A stretch of 64,000 bases of DNA from Leucosporidium creatinivorum (lineage: Eukaryota > Basidiomycota > Microbotryomycetes > Leucosporidiales > Leucosporidiaceae). The stretch lies in NCBI GenBank assembly GCA_001600635.1, contig BCKL01000022.1, positions 372,001 through 436,000 on the forward strand, given 5' to 3'. Shown here piece by piece: positions 23,401-34,888 of the stretch. The translations under genes and the position numbers were made by a program. The notes under the pieces were generated by a model, which saw only the letters and a program-made list of their open reading frames with translations, was not told where the DNA came from and did not search any database. Numbering within the stretch: position 1 is the stretch's first letter; each line of letters starts with the position of its first letter.

Positions 23401-24141
23401 GATCAGATGATGAGCGCCTCAGCTTACGCTTCGCCACCAAAACTACGTATAACAGGTCCAACCGCGACAACGTCGGACTCGAAGCAGCCGGCGCCTCCTC
23501 CTAGCCTTACTCGGGTGTCTCTCAAGGCTGGTGTACCTCTCTATCGTCTCTTCGAGATGTATGGAAGGCTGCTGGATGATGATTGCGGAGGTCTCACCCC
23601 CCAGCGCGCTCCCTCGAGGAGCAGCTGGTGAGGACGAGACCGACGCCGAGGTCGCCCCCTCCTTCGCGAGGTGGGCGTCTCGCTTCTGATCAAGGCAGTC
23701 GAGATGAGAAAAGGGTACTATCCTACACTGCAACTGAATGCGGCTCCTCGCATCTTCTATGGAGCCTTCAAAGCGCTGCGAGAGACCGAGTTAGCCAACG
23801 CCGAGAAGCCCGAATCTCGCGCTGAGGCTTCCGGCTCGACTCAGGACACGAGAGCTACCAATCACGAGTACCGAATTACTTTGAGCTCTTTCGCCGAAGC
23901 TCTGAGAGTCTGTAGGACTACGCGCTTCGAACGATCGCCGAGAAAAGGGCTGCCTTGTTTCTCGGCTGGCATAGTCAGCTACAACGCTCGGGAGCGGCTC
24001 TCGAGCCTCTGCTGGTCACTGAGAACACTTCTGGTCGCGTTGCAGCTCTCAGCTGCCTACAAAGATCTGCACCATTCGCCGCCGCCGAACGCTTTCGTCT
24101 CTCTTGCTTCGTCGTTTCCGCTGCTTACTTCTCGCTCGACC

Positions 24142-26717
24142 ATGCCTGCCGACCAATCGGAGAAGACGCTCAAGAAGAAGAAGCCACCTTCCTGCGACCG
24201 CTGCAAGTCGAAGCGTGTGCTCTGCCATCCTGCACCGCCAGGCGAGAGCTGCCCTCGCTGCTTGGAGAATGAAGTCCCGTGAGTGCTTGCAGAGCCGACT
24301 GAGGAGGGGCTCAGCTCACACTTCAATATCTTAGATGTACTACTACACCCGTGGTCCGTCGCAGGCCTGTACGCAAGGATCAGAGCGCCCCTTCGACGAC
24401 CAACAACAGCGCCTCGCCGGATGCTCTCCCTCTCGCTGTTCCACCACACTTTGCTCAGCCGATAGCTTCAGGCTCAGGATCAGTATCGAACTCGCCGCAA
24501 GGAGCTTCGCCCGAGTCACTGGCCCTCCTCACGTCGTCTTGGGCGCAAGCGCCGGGCAGCCTCGACGAGCTGCCGAAAGAGCTGCTGATCAGCCTCTTTG
24601 ATGGTGAGCACGGCTCAGTTTCGTCGTCGAAGTCGATGAAACTTGCTGTAGCTTCCGAAGACGCTGACCCGCGTTCTTGCCGACAGACTTCCGGCGCTGC
24701 CCTCAAGCCAACCACCCGGCTCTCCCCCACACCTCCCTTCGCAAGTCGCTCGAAAGCCTAGGATGGCGCACCTCTCTACTCATCCCAGAGCTTCGCGCCT
24801 TGGCCTACTGCGTACTCGCCTCGGCCGCCCTCATCTCGCTTCATCCTCTCATTCTCGGTCCAGGACCCATCCCTGCTACTCCGCAAGAGCTGGATTCGTG
24901 GCCTACTACCACCGACTGGAGTTCTTTCGGCAGACGACGACAAGCTGCCTACCAGGCTTTGCGCGATGCAGCCTTTCGGCTGGGGAAGGAGGCCGAGGTC
25001 ACGACCGAGCCGACCGATTACAACGCTGCGACCTGCTACATGCTCGACTTTTTATCCGAGACTGGTGAGTCAAGTCTAGGCCTTTCTGTAGCTCGACAGC
25101 AAGCCGACCTCCCACCCCCTCAGGCGCACCCGAGAAGTCCATCTCTCGTCCTTACGCGACGGCGTACATGGCTCATACTCGAGCACTGGCGGAGAACCGA
25201 CCAGAGGTGGAGATTGCACATTCGGTCCGATGGGCGACATTCATGGCCGGCGAGGCAGTTCGCTCGACACAACTCGGGGCGCCCATTCTCTTGTGAGTCC
25301 GCTCGGCGCTGGTCGCGTGAGCGCAGCGAGCTGACATCTCCTTGCACAGCTCCCCAAGCGATCAAAAGATCCTTCATGGCGATGACAACATGTCCTTGGA
25401 TCAGGTGGAGGCGATGCTGAGCGATACGAGCCTTCAAGAACAGCAGCCGATATTCACTGCGCTGAGGCCTTGTAGGCTCGCTTCCGTCCCTCAAACCGCC
25501 AGAGTAGCAAGCTGACGATTTGCGGATCTTGCAGATGGTATCTACGTGATTGAGGTCGCTCGCAAGATGGACGACGGCATCTCGGGCTGCAAGCATTTGC
25601 TGATACGCCCCTCGCTGCCCTTCGCTGATCTTCTCGCTGCCAAACAGCTTTCGCACGACGCCGCCCTCTCTCTGACAAGACGCTCAGTGAATGCCTCGAC
25701 TCGATCACTCGCCTCGGCGACGTTCACGCCCAGCTACGCGACCGCTTGCACGTCCAGCGCCCCATCCCTCACTTCTCCTTCTTCCCTCCCACCGTCAACA
25801 TCGAGCACGACATTCAGGCAATCTTTCAATCAGTCCGCATCTTCTACGCGCTGGGCTACTCGTCAGCCATCCTCTCGCTGCACTCGGAATTGCATCGCCG
25901 AGCTCGGACAGACACCCAGCAAGCGTCCACGCCGGCGGAGGAAAGGCAGCAGGAGCGGATCGCACTGCTGAGGAAGCAGGTCAAGGAGATGGCTCGAGAT
26001 GCGGCGAGGGAGTGGGCGCGCGCCTCATGCGACTTGCCTTCGGTCGCCCACACTACGCACGTCCGCTTTCTTCATACGGAGCATTGGGCGTTGGTGCTGC
26101 TGGAGGAGGTGCAAGAGACTGGAACGCTATCGCTGGAGAATGCCAAGGCGCTCGAGTCGTGAGTCCTTCACCTCTTTCATGGACGACGAGGCCGACGAGC
26201 TGACCTCATCTCGGCGCACAGGATCCTCTTCGTGCTCAAGCTCGTCGGTTTCTCAACCGTCGATCCGTCTCTACAGCCCATCATGGACGCTATCGAGCAT
26301 CAACTTCACCCTCCTTCCCCCATGCTCAACCTTCTTCCCGCCCCTCTCGCCTCGAACGCCTTCCTCCCCATCTCCGAAACGAGCTCGAACGCCGACTTCC
26401 TGCAAGGCTTCAACACCGCCGCTCCCTATCCCTCCCAGCTCAACTATACTACAGCTCTCCACCCTCCTTCCCACTCTCACCTCTCTACCACCATCCCCCT
26501 CGACCTCGGTCAACTCGAAAACGATCTAACAACGGCGCACGGAACCGACCCGTTACTGCAGTTCATGGATGGGATGGGGATGGAGGAGTGGTTCTCGACG
26601 GCTATGATGGGAGGTCTGGGAGGGCAGCAGCAGGGGTTTGGGTTGGAGGTGCCGAGCTTTGCTGGGCCGAGCGGACGGTTCGAATGGGGAGCGGGCGGGG
26701 GTGAGAGTAGTGTCTGA
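24142..26717 (+). CDS. Zn2Cys6 (fungal zinc-cluster) transcription factor
   Basis: DNA-binding regulator of unknown targets. Exons 24142-24278, 24335-24603, 24687-25064, 25124-25292, 25350-25471, 25535-25686, 25734-26158 and 26222-26717 give 715 residues. The six zinc cysteines are Cys18, 21, 28, 37, 40 and 47 (C-x2-C-x6-C-x8-C-x2-C-x6-C), preceded by a Lys run that can act as nuclear signal. The middle region resembles the fungal-specific regulatory domain: SLRKSLESLGWRTS, LIPELRALAYCVLASAAL, YNAATCYMLDFLSETG and VRWATFMAGEAVR. The C-terminus is Pro/Ser/Leu-rich and ends in Gly/Met/Gln-rich sequence, perhaps activating. The 47-nt intron at 25687-25733 is the weak point: a frame change is needed there, and the skipped bases themselves read as plausible helix in another frame, so a frameshift or another splice is possible. 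Confidence 0.85.
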
Positions 26718-26844
26718 TGGGCGAGAGGGTCGTGTGTACATAGAGCGGACATCTTGCTTGTATCCTAGAGCGGTCGACCATCCCTACCTTGGCCCTCGAG
26801 CGAGCCAGCTGTCAGCTCTCGGCTTCGTTCTCCTCTGCTCTCCC

Positions 26845-27070
26845 TCTTCGGCGTTGCGTTTCGGGGCTGGCGGTGAACGCTGCACCTCGACCCAAAGTCA
26901 AGGTGCAAGGCCGGGTAGATGCTTTGTGGTGGGATCAGAGAGAATTTAAGATCATCGAGGCGGTCACCATGTGCTCAAACCACCCAGCCGGAGAGATCTA
27001 ACGGGATCCCCAGTCTGGGCGGCGAACGGAGCCTCCTCTAGCTCAAGAGGTGCCATACCATAGTCCGAAG
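26845..27070. repeat. Direct repeat, copy 1
   Basis: About 226 bp matching 28603-28827 in the same orientation. The first about 85 bp differ at several places; the last 140 bp (26931-27070) are identical to 28688-28827. The identical core can form hairpins, for example CCTCT/AGAGG at about 27037-27052 and CCC/GGG around AGTCT. It has no open frame in common with a known protein. Selection or recent copying of a noncoding RNA or regulatory block would explain the sharp conserved core; which one is unknown. Confidence 0.85.
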
Positions 27071-28602
27071 GTATATCTGTCACTCATGAAGGCAGCGAGG
27101 GCCTCTTAAAGTGAAGGGTACAGATCGGAGGCGACCGCCGAGCCGAGCAACTCATCGCCGAGCTTGCTTCGCTGTGCTGCTCCTTCGCAATTCTGGGACC
27201 CTCTGAAACTCGAAAGCGACACAAAAGGTGTATTTCTAGCTGTAAAACTCTCTACGGGTCGCCAACGCCCTTCATTCGCGAGAAAGCCCTCCGAACGAAC
27301 TTCATGCGCTCACCCTCCCGGCGAGGTGCTCCTCGGGGGCAGCCCAGCGACCGATGGGCCACCCCTTCGACGCCCTAGCGGCGACTATCAAGAGCTACAG
27401 TAATCTAAACAAACTTCTACCACCTCAACCGACAAGCCCAGCTCCCTACTGCAGCTCCATCGGCTCTCTCCTCCCCTTGATCTCCCAGCACGGTCATGGG
27501 ACGCCCGAGATCCTCCTCGTGAGCTAGCGGTGTGGGGGTAGAGGTGGGTCTTACGCACTGAGGCTGCCTGGGACATGATCCTCGCGACACTTGAACCGTG
27601 GCCTAGCTCGAGGATCTGGGTAGAGCAACCCGCCCGCCGAAGCAGGGAGGGAGTGCTCGGGTTTGGCTGGGAGGGTCGGGAGAGGAGAGAAGAGGGGTAG
27701 AAGGGGGGAGGGAAGACAGGTAGGTAGAGAGATGGCTATCAGTGAGGAGCGAGGAGGTAGCTGGGAGGAGTGAGGAGAAGCGGAAAGGAAGTGAGGCGAG
27801 TGAATAGGCAGGGAAGGATAGCGGGCGCGAGGGTGGACCCTCAGTCTGGAGGGAGGGATGCAGCTAAGCAGAAGGAGGATACAGCTAGCGAGGACAACTC
27901 TCTCTAGCAGAGCAAGATGTGGTAGGAAGGCAAGATACAAACGCTCCAACGACCGTTGACGACCTCTTTCTTTGCTTGAGACGCTCGGACCCCCGATTTG
28001 GCTCAGCAGCTCTCCAGGTGCAGCTAGGCTTCTAGGGGTATGGAGCGTTGCATCTGTAGCTTGATAGCGGTACTAGCGCCTCCCTGAGCGAAACAGCGGC
28101 CTCGGAAGCTACTCTTGGTGAGAAGTAGCTCAGACTCTTCGCCGAACGACTCGCTCTCGCTCTTCTCTGCCTTCACGAGCCAGAGTCGCTTCTTCTGCCT
28201 TTGTGCGTGACAGCGCAGACACCAGGCTCCCCTCTGCGAGCTCCCTGCACCCTTGACCATGAGTCTGCAACCCTTTGCACCTGCTCCAGCTCGTCGCCGA
28301 ATGCCTCCTTCCTGCTGCAGGCGAGTCAGCTCCTCGCAAGAGTCGCTCATACACTCGGGAAGCGGCTCTCTAGATATATTCGCGCTTACTTCCTGCAATC
28401 GATGTAGGAGAGAGACGAAGTGCATTGACAGCGAGAAGATAGACAAGAGGACTCCGAGGCGCCGACGGCCAATGCGAAGCATGCAGCCCGCCAACAGCAT
28501 CTCCATCAACCTCCTCGTACTCGTGACACTTTAGGTGGTCATATCAGGCCTGCCTCGGCGATATTCTGTAGTCGAAGAGAGAGCGAAAGGGTCAGCTCTC
28601 GT

Positions 28603-28827
28603 TCTTCGGCGTTGCGTTTCGGGGCTGGCGGTGACGCTGCACCTCGACCCAAAGTCAAGATGCAAGGCTAGGTAGATGTTTCGTGTTGGGATCAGAGAGA
28701 ATTTAAGATCATCGAGGCGGTCACCATGTGCTCAAACCACCCAGCCGGAGAGATCTAACGGGATCCCCAGTCTGGGCGGCGAACGGAGCCTCCTCTAGCT
28801 CAAGAGGTGCCATACCATAGTCCGAAG
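28603..28827. repeat. Direct repeat, copy 2
   Basis: Second copy of the 225-bp element, about 1.76 kb downstream of copy 1. The match ends abruptly after TAGTCCGAAG in both. Relative to copy 1 the left part carries a few substitutions and a one-base deletion, while the right 140 bp show none. Confidence 0.85.
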
Positions 28828-29289
28828 ACCGATTCATCACTTCAACACGAAGCATCGCGCCGCAGGAGGGGGAAGAGGATGGAGGAAAGGACTAACGCGT
28901 TCGGCGCCGAGAAAAAGTTCCGGTGGTCGGCTTTGCGCTGGAGAGCTGATGTCGAGTACAGAGAGCAGAGGGAGGGTAAGAAGCTGCTACTGGAGCAAGC
29001 TGTACGTGTCGGAGTGTCGGTGTCGACGTGGTGAGGGCGAGGGGGCAAAGGAAAGGCGAGTGCGAAGGGTCAGGCTGGCCGAAGCATGGCAGGCGAGGTC
29101 GAGGTGCAGCTGGTCGAAGGCGAAGGTCGATGAAGGTGAAGCTTTTCCTAGCAAGGTGAAGTAAGAAGGCAAGAGGTGAGAGTTGGAAACTCGCAGGCAG
29201 GCTCCCATCGAAGCTGGCTCGAGCTCAGAAACGAGGGCAGACTTTGCAGCCTCAGCTCAGCCTCTTTCCTTTCCCTCGTGTCCCCCAAA

Positions 29290-30668
<1,379 letters not shown>

Positions 30669-31166
30669 ACTCCTCGTGCAGAGGTTGGAGTGGTACTGCA
30701 ATTCTGTTGGGTTGTACACTGCTGTTTTCGTTCCACTGAGAGCGAGCGAGATATCGGGGCGCCGCGAACGCCGAGAGCCGTTCTTGAGGGAGCAGACAGT
30801 CGCTCTACATCTCACCAGGCTGCCAGATAGCTCTCACAAGTCTTCCTCGGCTCAGCTCCGAGGTTTGCAGTCGGTACAGCTCTTCCGTATACCCTTCGAC
30901 AAGTCGCGTGAGGGGGAGCGTGAAGTTCGGCGCCGAGGTGCGAAAGTCGTGCCGATCCGCCTCCTGCTGCTTCTTCATGATGCCTCCATCGTCCAAATTG
31001 ACGCTCAAGTACACTCGGTACAGACACAGCTCGCATACATCCTCTGCTCGTTCGCATGACGCTCAGCTTCCAACTGACGAACGAGCCCCACCAGCTTTCA
31101 TTCAATTCACTCTCTCCTTCCTACCACACACTCGCACTTCACCACACCACACCACACCACATCATC
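30669..31166. promoter_or_regulatory. RPS3 terminator and promoter of the 101-aa gene
   Basis: About 500 bp. One TCGGCGCCGA palindrome lies at 30927-30936. The 5' leader of the next gene ends in a tandem ACCAC repeat (about 31137-31160) just before the split start codon. No TATA box was identified with confidence. Confidence 0.5.
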
Positions 31167-31876
31167 AGTAAGCTTCCCTCTGCTCCTACATGACCCTACA
31201 GGACCTCCTCGCTAACCTCTCCACCTCCGCTTCAACTCCCCCTTCCCCCGCAGTGGACTTCATCAACAAGCTCGGAAACAGCGCCGGAGGAGGAGGAGAG
31301 CAGCAGCAGGGCGGCGAAGGAGGAGGAGGAGGATTCATGGACAAAATCAACTCGGCTGCTGGTGGTGGACAGCAGGGCGAGAAGAACGAGGACTACCTCG
31401 ACAAGGGAGTGGACTACGTTCAGCAGAACTTCATGGGCGCGGGAGATCAGAGCAAGTGAGTTAGTGCCTACTACTGCGCTACGGCGGACAGCCCTCGCAC
31501 TGCTTCAAGTCGAGATGCTCGGCGAAGGCGGCGACGTTCGGCGAACGGCAAGCTGACCTGATGCTCCATTCCAACAGCGAGAACGCCGTCGAGCAGGCCA
31601 AGGATGAGGCTATCAGCGATGCCATCCGCGACAAGTACAAGTCGACCATGGGTAGCGTGAGTTCCCTTCGCCTTTCGCTGCTCGGTTCTTGCTTCGGCGC
31701 TGCTGAGCATGTTGCGCTGAGGGTGGATTGAGCGGCACGGAGCCGTCGAGAACTCAGAGCTGACCTGCCATTTCATCGCTCACCTACAGGACTTCCCCAT
31801 CGCGTAAGCTGCCGCCTCCTCACTCCCGACACCGGCAGCGCCGAGCTGACACCTTCCAACTCCCAGCGACAAGTAG
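31167..31876 (+). CDS. Small acidic Gly-rich protein, start codon split by an intron
   Basis: Matches a widespread fungal family of about 100 residues with unknown function, often stress-linked, whose members begin MDF(I/V)xKL and end DxP(I/V)ADK. Exons: 31167 (the single base A), 31254-31455, 31578-31656, 31790-31803 and 31867-31876, giving 101 residues. The A at 31167 precedes a good donor (GTAAGC) and the acceptor CAG is followed by TGGACTTC, so splicing creates ATG-GAC-TTC. Family marks: MDFINKLGN, GGGGFMDKINSAAGGG, KNEDYLDKGVDYVQQ, ENAVEQAKDEAISD and DFPIADK. An unspliced in-frame ATG at 31190 would add 21 residues that the family lacks, so I prefer the split start. The last two coding exons are 14 and 10 nt. 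Confidence 0.85.
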
Positions 31877-32147
31877 ACGCCTGAAGCGTGGCCTCTTCAC
31901 GCCACCTGATTCCAAAAGCAATGCAAATCCGTTCAGTACCATCCCGGTCGTTGAATGACTGAGCAGGGCGAGGAGAGCGGGGCGAGAAGGAAGCGAGCGG
32001 CTCGCAGACGAGCTGGGTTCGCGAGCGATGGTCTAGCTTCGTACGTCGAACTCAGCGTATTGCGAAGCGTATTGCGAGTCAGAGACCAGAAAGTACAAAG
32101 GTCACAGAAGAGATCGACAACGCATCCTACACGTACCCCTCCCTCCC

Positions 32148-33012
32148 TCAAGCCACCTTCTCCAGCTCGCCCGTCTCGACCTACGAACGCCGAAATCTCA
32201 TCAGCTCCTCACGTCTCACAACCCTTCGCCGGCCAGAATCAACTCACATGGTACTTCCACCCCGAGACCTCAGTCTCCTTCAGAATGAGCGGATGAGCCT
32301 TGAGGAAAGCGACGTCGTCGTTGATGGATTGATCGAGGTCGCTGAATTCGAGGGCGGCGAGTTGCTCGACCGAGGCGTGATGGGCGGGGTCGACACGCTT
32401 CTTGACGAGGGAGTGAAGGTGGGAGGTGTTAAAGGTGAGCATGCCGCAGTCGCTGTGGGAGAGAGAGAGAAGCAGGGTCAGCTCGGCGATGATAAAGAAG
32501 AGACCGAGGAGGGAAGCGAGTTGACCGAGGAAGAAGGGGAAGGTGAGAGAAAAGAGTACATACGTGTGGTGAATTACGATGATCTCCCTCGTTCCCAAGA
32601 GCTCTTGCGAAATGACGAGCGACCTCAGAGCCTCAGCAGCCCTTCCTCCGGCGTTTCTGATGTGATGAGCATCGCCCTCGTGCAGTCCAGTTGCGGCCGA
32701 AGTGTCACTGAAGCAATCAGGAAGATCCATGGAAGAAAAGCGAGGCAAGAAGCGAGGTACGGGGGAAGGGAACCAGCGAGCAAGATCAGCGCCGAGCAAG
32801 AGAAGAAGGAGCATGCTGCAGCTCACAGGCGAGCGTCCATACAGCCGACGATGGCAATCTTCTTGCCAGGAGGGAGAGGAAGCGAGCCCTGCTAGCTATT
32901 GGGTCAGGTCAGTGCTCTCCGAGACGACGAGAAGCTTGCGACTCGCCTTGGAGCCGAAGCTCGCTTGGTAGGTCTTGTTGGCGGCGGGAAGAGACTCAGC
33001 AGCGTAGGACAT
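32148..33012 (-). CDS. Beta-class carbonic anhydrase
   Basis: Interconverts CO2 and bicarbonate with zinc. Exons 32947-33012, 32827-32888, 32564-32707, 32248-32452 and 32148-32180 encode 169 residues, the short form of the family. Zinc ligands are Cys38 in VGCMDARLD, His90 and Cys93 in IHHTDCGM; Asp40 and Arg42 form the active-site dyad, and GDAHHIRNAGGRA follows. No targeting signal is visible, so a cytosolic place is likely. Intron 1 appears to use a GC donor (GCGAGT, starting at 32946): it joins QASFGSK to GSLPLPPGKK as in relatives. A GT donor 12 codons downstream would add residues the family lacks. Its tail overlaps nothing; the small Gly-rich gene converges from the left. Confidence 0.92.
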
Positions 33013-33366
33013 GTTAGTTCGGGAAGGGCGTAGAAGGAGTAAAAGTGTCGAGGAGCGAGCGAGCCGTCGAACGATGGAAGGTGAAGTGGGGCGCAAGGAA
33101 GGCGTGCTTAGAGCATCGACCGAGCAAGGGGTTCGGAGTTCCGGGCTGTAGGTGAGCAGAGCAGTCCCAGATCTTCGCTCTTTCGGTGCTCTTGGTAGCT
33201 CTCTGGCGCAGCACAAATGTCGCTCATCGAACGAAGCCTTCCCAATTGCATGCAAGGCTTCCTCGCCGGCGCCGAACCGGTTCTCAAGCTAAGCCCTGAT
33301 AAGATCCAACATCCCTTTTGAAGTGTGATGGTTGCAAACGACTAATAAGTAGTAAACAGATTAAGT
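33013..33366. other. Intergenic: carbonic anhydrase promoter, RPL22 terminator
   Basis: 354 bp. The only visible features are TA-rich DNA near 33340-33366, next to the RPL22 stop, and a mixed region upstream of the carbonic anhydrase. Nothing else recognised. Confidence 0.45.
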
Positions 33367-34141
33367 TTACTCCTCGTCATCGGCGGCCTCCTCAGTGTCG
33401 AAGAACTTGAGGGTGTAGGTCGAGGGGGAGGTCGAGACGACACGGAGCCACTCGCGGAGCGAGTTGCGCTTGAGGAAGCGCTTGGAGAGGTACTTGATGT
33501 AGCGCTTCGACATGGGGATCGAGGAGACGACGGTGATGGTTCCGGGGGCTGTTAGGCGAGAGTAGGTCAGCGCTCGGCTTCGGCGAAGAAGGAGGGAGGC
33601 GACGTACCCTCCTTGACGATCTTGACATCGTCTCCGAGGTTTCCGGTCTTGCCCTCGACCTTGATCGAGTCGATAAGGAACTTCTCGAAAGCGGCCTCGT
33701 CGAACTGAGGGCGGCGAAGGGAAAAGGGAGGAGAGGAAAGGAGCGCCGAGGGGATGGAGCGAGGAGGGCGAAAGGATGGGCGGTTGGTGATGGGAGAGCA
33801 GGACAACACAGTCAGCTCTGCTACAGCTTCGAGGCTACTATCTACTCACGATCTTGTTGTCGGCGGGTCCGGAGAAGTCGACGGTGAACTTGTGGGCACT
33901 GGCGACCTTGACGGGTCCGGCCTTCTTCTTGCTCTGTGGTAGATTCAAATAGATGCAACAAAAGAGTCACGTCGGAGAGGGTCAGATACACATGTCGAGG
34001 ATTTCTCTCGCGGGTGCAGACTGGACCCAGCTCGTCTCGTCAGGTCGCGGTTCGAAGGAGATGCTGCTCCCCTGCAGCACCGCTCGACAGCTCGGGGGAA
34101 TCAGGGTGTGGATTTGAACGTACGACGAGGTTGGGGGCCAT
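33367..34141 (-). CDS. RPL22: 60S ribosomal protein L22 (eL22)
   Basis: Structural protein of the large subunit. Exons 34124-34141, 33850-33933, 33608-33704 and 33367-33548 give 126 residues, the normal size. Marks: KVASAHKFTVDFSGPADNKI, FEKFLIDSIKVEGKTGNLG, ITVVSSIPMSKRYIKYLSK, then RFLKRNSLREWLRVV and an acidic end. The first coding exon is just six codons (MAPNLV) and is followed by a 190-nt intron, longer than the gene's others, a usual trait of ribosomal protein genes. Confidence 0.95.
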
Positions 34142-34888
34142 TTCTGTAGGGCGGCAGAGCGAGGTCAGCGGGCTGCACGCGACCTTGGAACGGAGCGAGG
34201 GCTTGAAAAGTCGTCTCGAAAGCGGGCGCTGGGTCGTGTGAGGTTGGTAGGGTGGTGTAGGCAGGTAGGGCGGGGATGTAGGGGATCAGAGAATGAACAC
34301 TTACCGACTAAAGGAAAGGTTAGTGAAGGGAAAGTGGGTTGACGACGAGGTGGAGGAGTAAGAGCTGTTGCAGCCCTCGAGTTCAGATGGCCTGCCAGCG
34401 ACAAGGTCGAAGCATTCGCCTACAGAGCACTGTAAAGAGTGTGGCGGGGATGCATCTCATTCTTCGTGAGATTCTACGCTCTCTGCTGCTCTACAGCGGT
34501 CACCAGAGCTCTTCTCGGCGATGGACCCCTGAGGAAAGGAGGGCGAGGCCGGCTTTGTCGACCCTGTAGCTCACTGGGTGCTCCTCAGCAGCAGGGGCGG
34601 GCGGGTCCAGTGTGTCGGTACTGTATCGAGCTTGCTACGAAGTTCCGCGAGCTGCTGCTGGAGAGCAGGAGCCGTTCACTCGCAGCAAGCAGCTACTCCT
34701 CCAGCCGAGCTCATGGCTTTGCAGCTTCCTGGAGGGCCGAAGAAAGCTCGGAGGTGCATCAGAGAAGCTCTATACTGTGCTACCTCGCTCTGCCTGATGC
34801 ACCTTCATTTACTTGCGCGCCTCGACGTCCAGCTCTCCGACGCGCTGCACTTCTCTGCCTCCTTCCAAATTCGGCTCTCGCTTTCGCC
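34142..34888. promoter_or_regulatory. Divergent region between RPL22 and the LIM gene
   Basis: About 750 bp. It should hold the RPL22 promoter and the LIM-gene promoter and leader. Several plus-strand frames of 60-180 codons run through it but none resembles a family, and they overlap each other. A pyrimidine-rich stretch lies just before 34889. Confidence 0.45.

Larger units (their letters stand above)
21878..24141. other. Gene-poor stretch with decayed coding DNA
   Basis: About 2.3 kb without an intact gene that I can support. 21878-22310 and 23400-24141 show only short frames on both strands, none with a family resemblance. The middle part holds the probable remnant described separately, and the final 200 bp before 24142 must contain the promoter of the zinc-cluster gene, with a pyrimidine-rich leader. 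Confidence 0.5.
26718..29289. other. Gene-poor region with a duplicated element
   Basis: 2.57 kb without a gene I can support. It holds two direct repeats (listed separately). 27600-27900 is strongly purine-rich on the plus strand. A 161-codon open frame on the minus strand at 28024-28509 has a pair CLRC and basic patches (HAQRQKKRLW) but no recognised family and overlaps plus-strand frames of similar quality, so I leave it unsupported. The last 250 bp should contain the RPS3 promoter. Confidence 0.5.

Noticed and set aside
28024-28509. 161-codon minus-strand frame with CLRC
   Set aside because: No splice signals, family or conservation to support it, and competing frames of equal quality overlap.
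28253-28534. Plus-strand peptide with CNRCRRETKC resembling the start of a zinc cluster
   Set aside because: Spacing between second and third Cys is five rather than six, no further cysteines follow, and the frame has no other support.
31190-31459. Unspliced ATG at 31190 as start of the Gly-rich protein
   Set aside because: It adds 21 residues that the family lacks and ignores well-formed splice sites giving MDFINKL.
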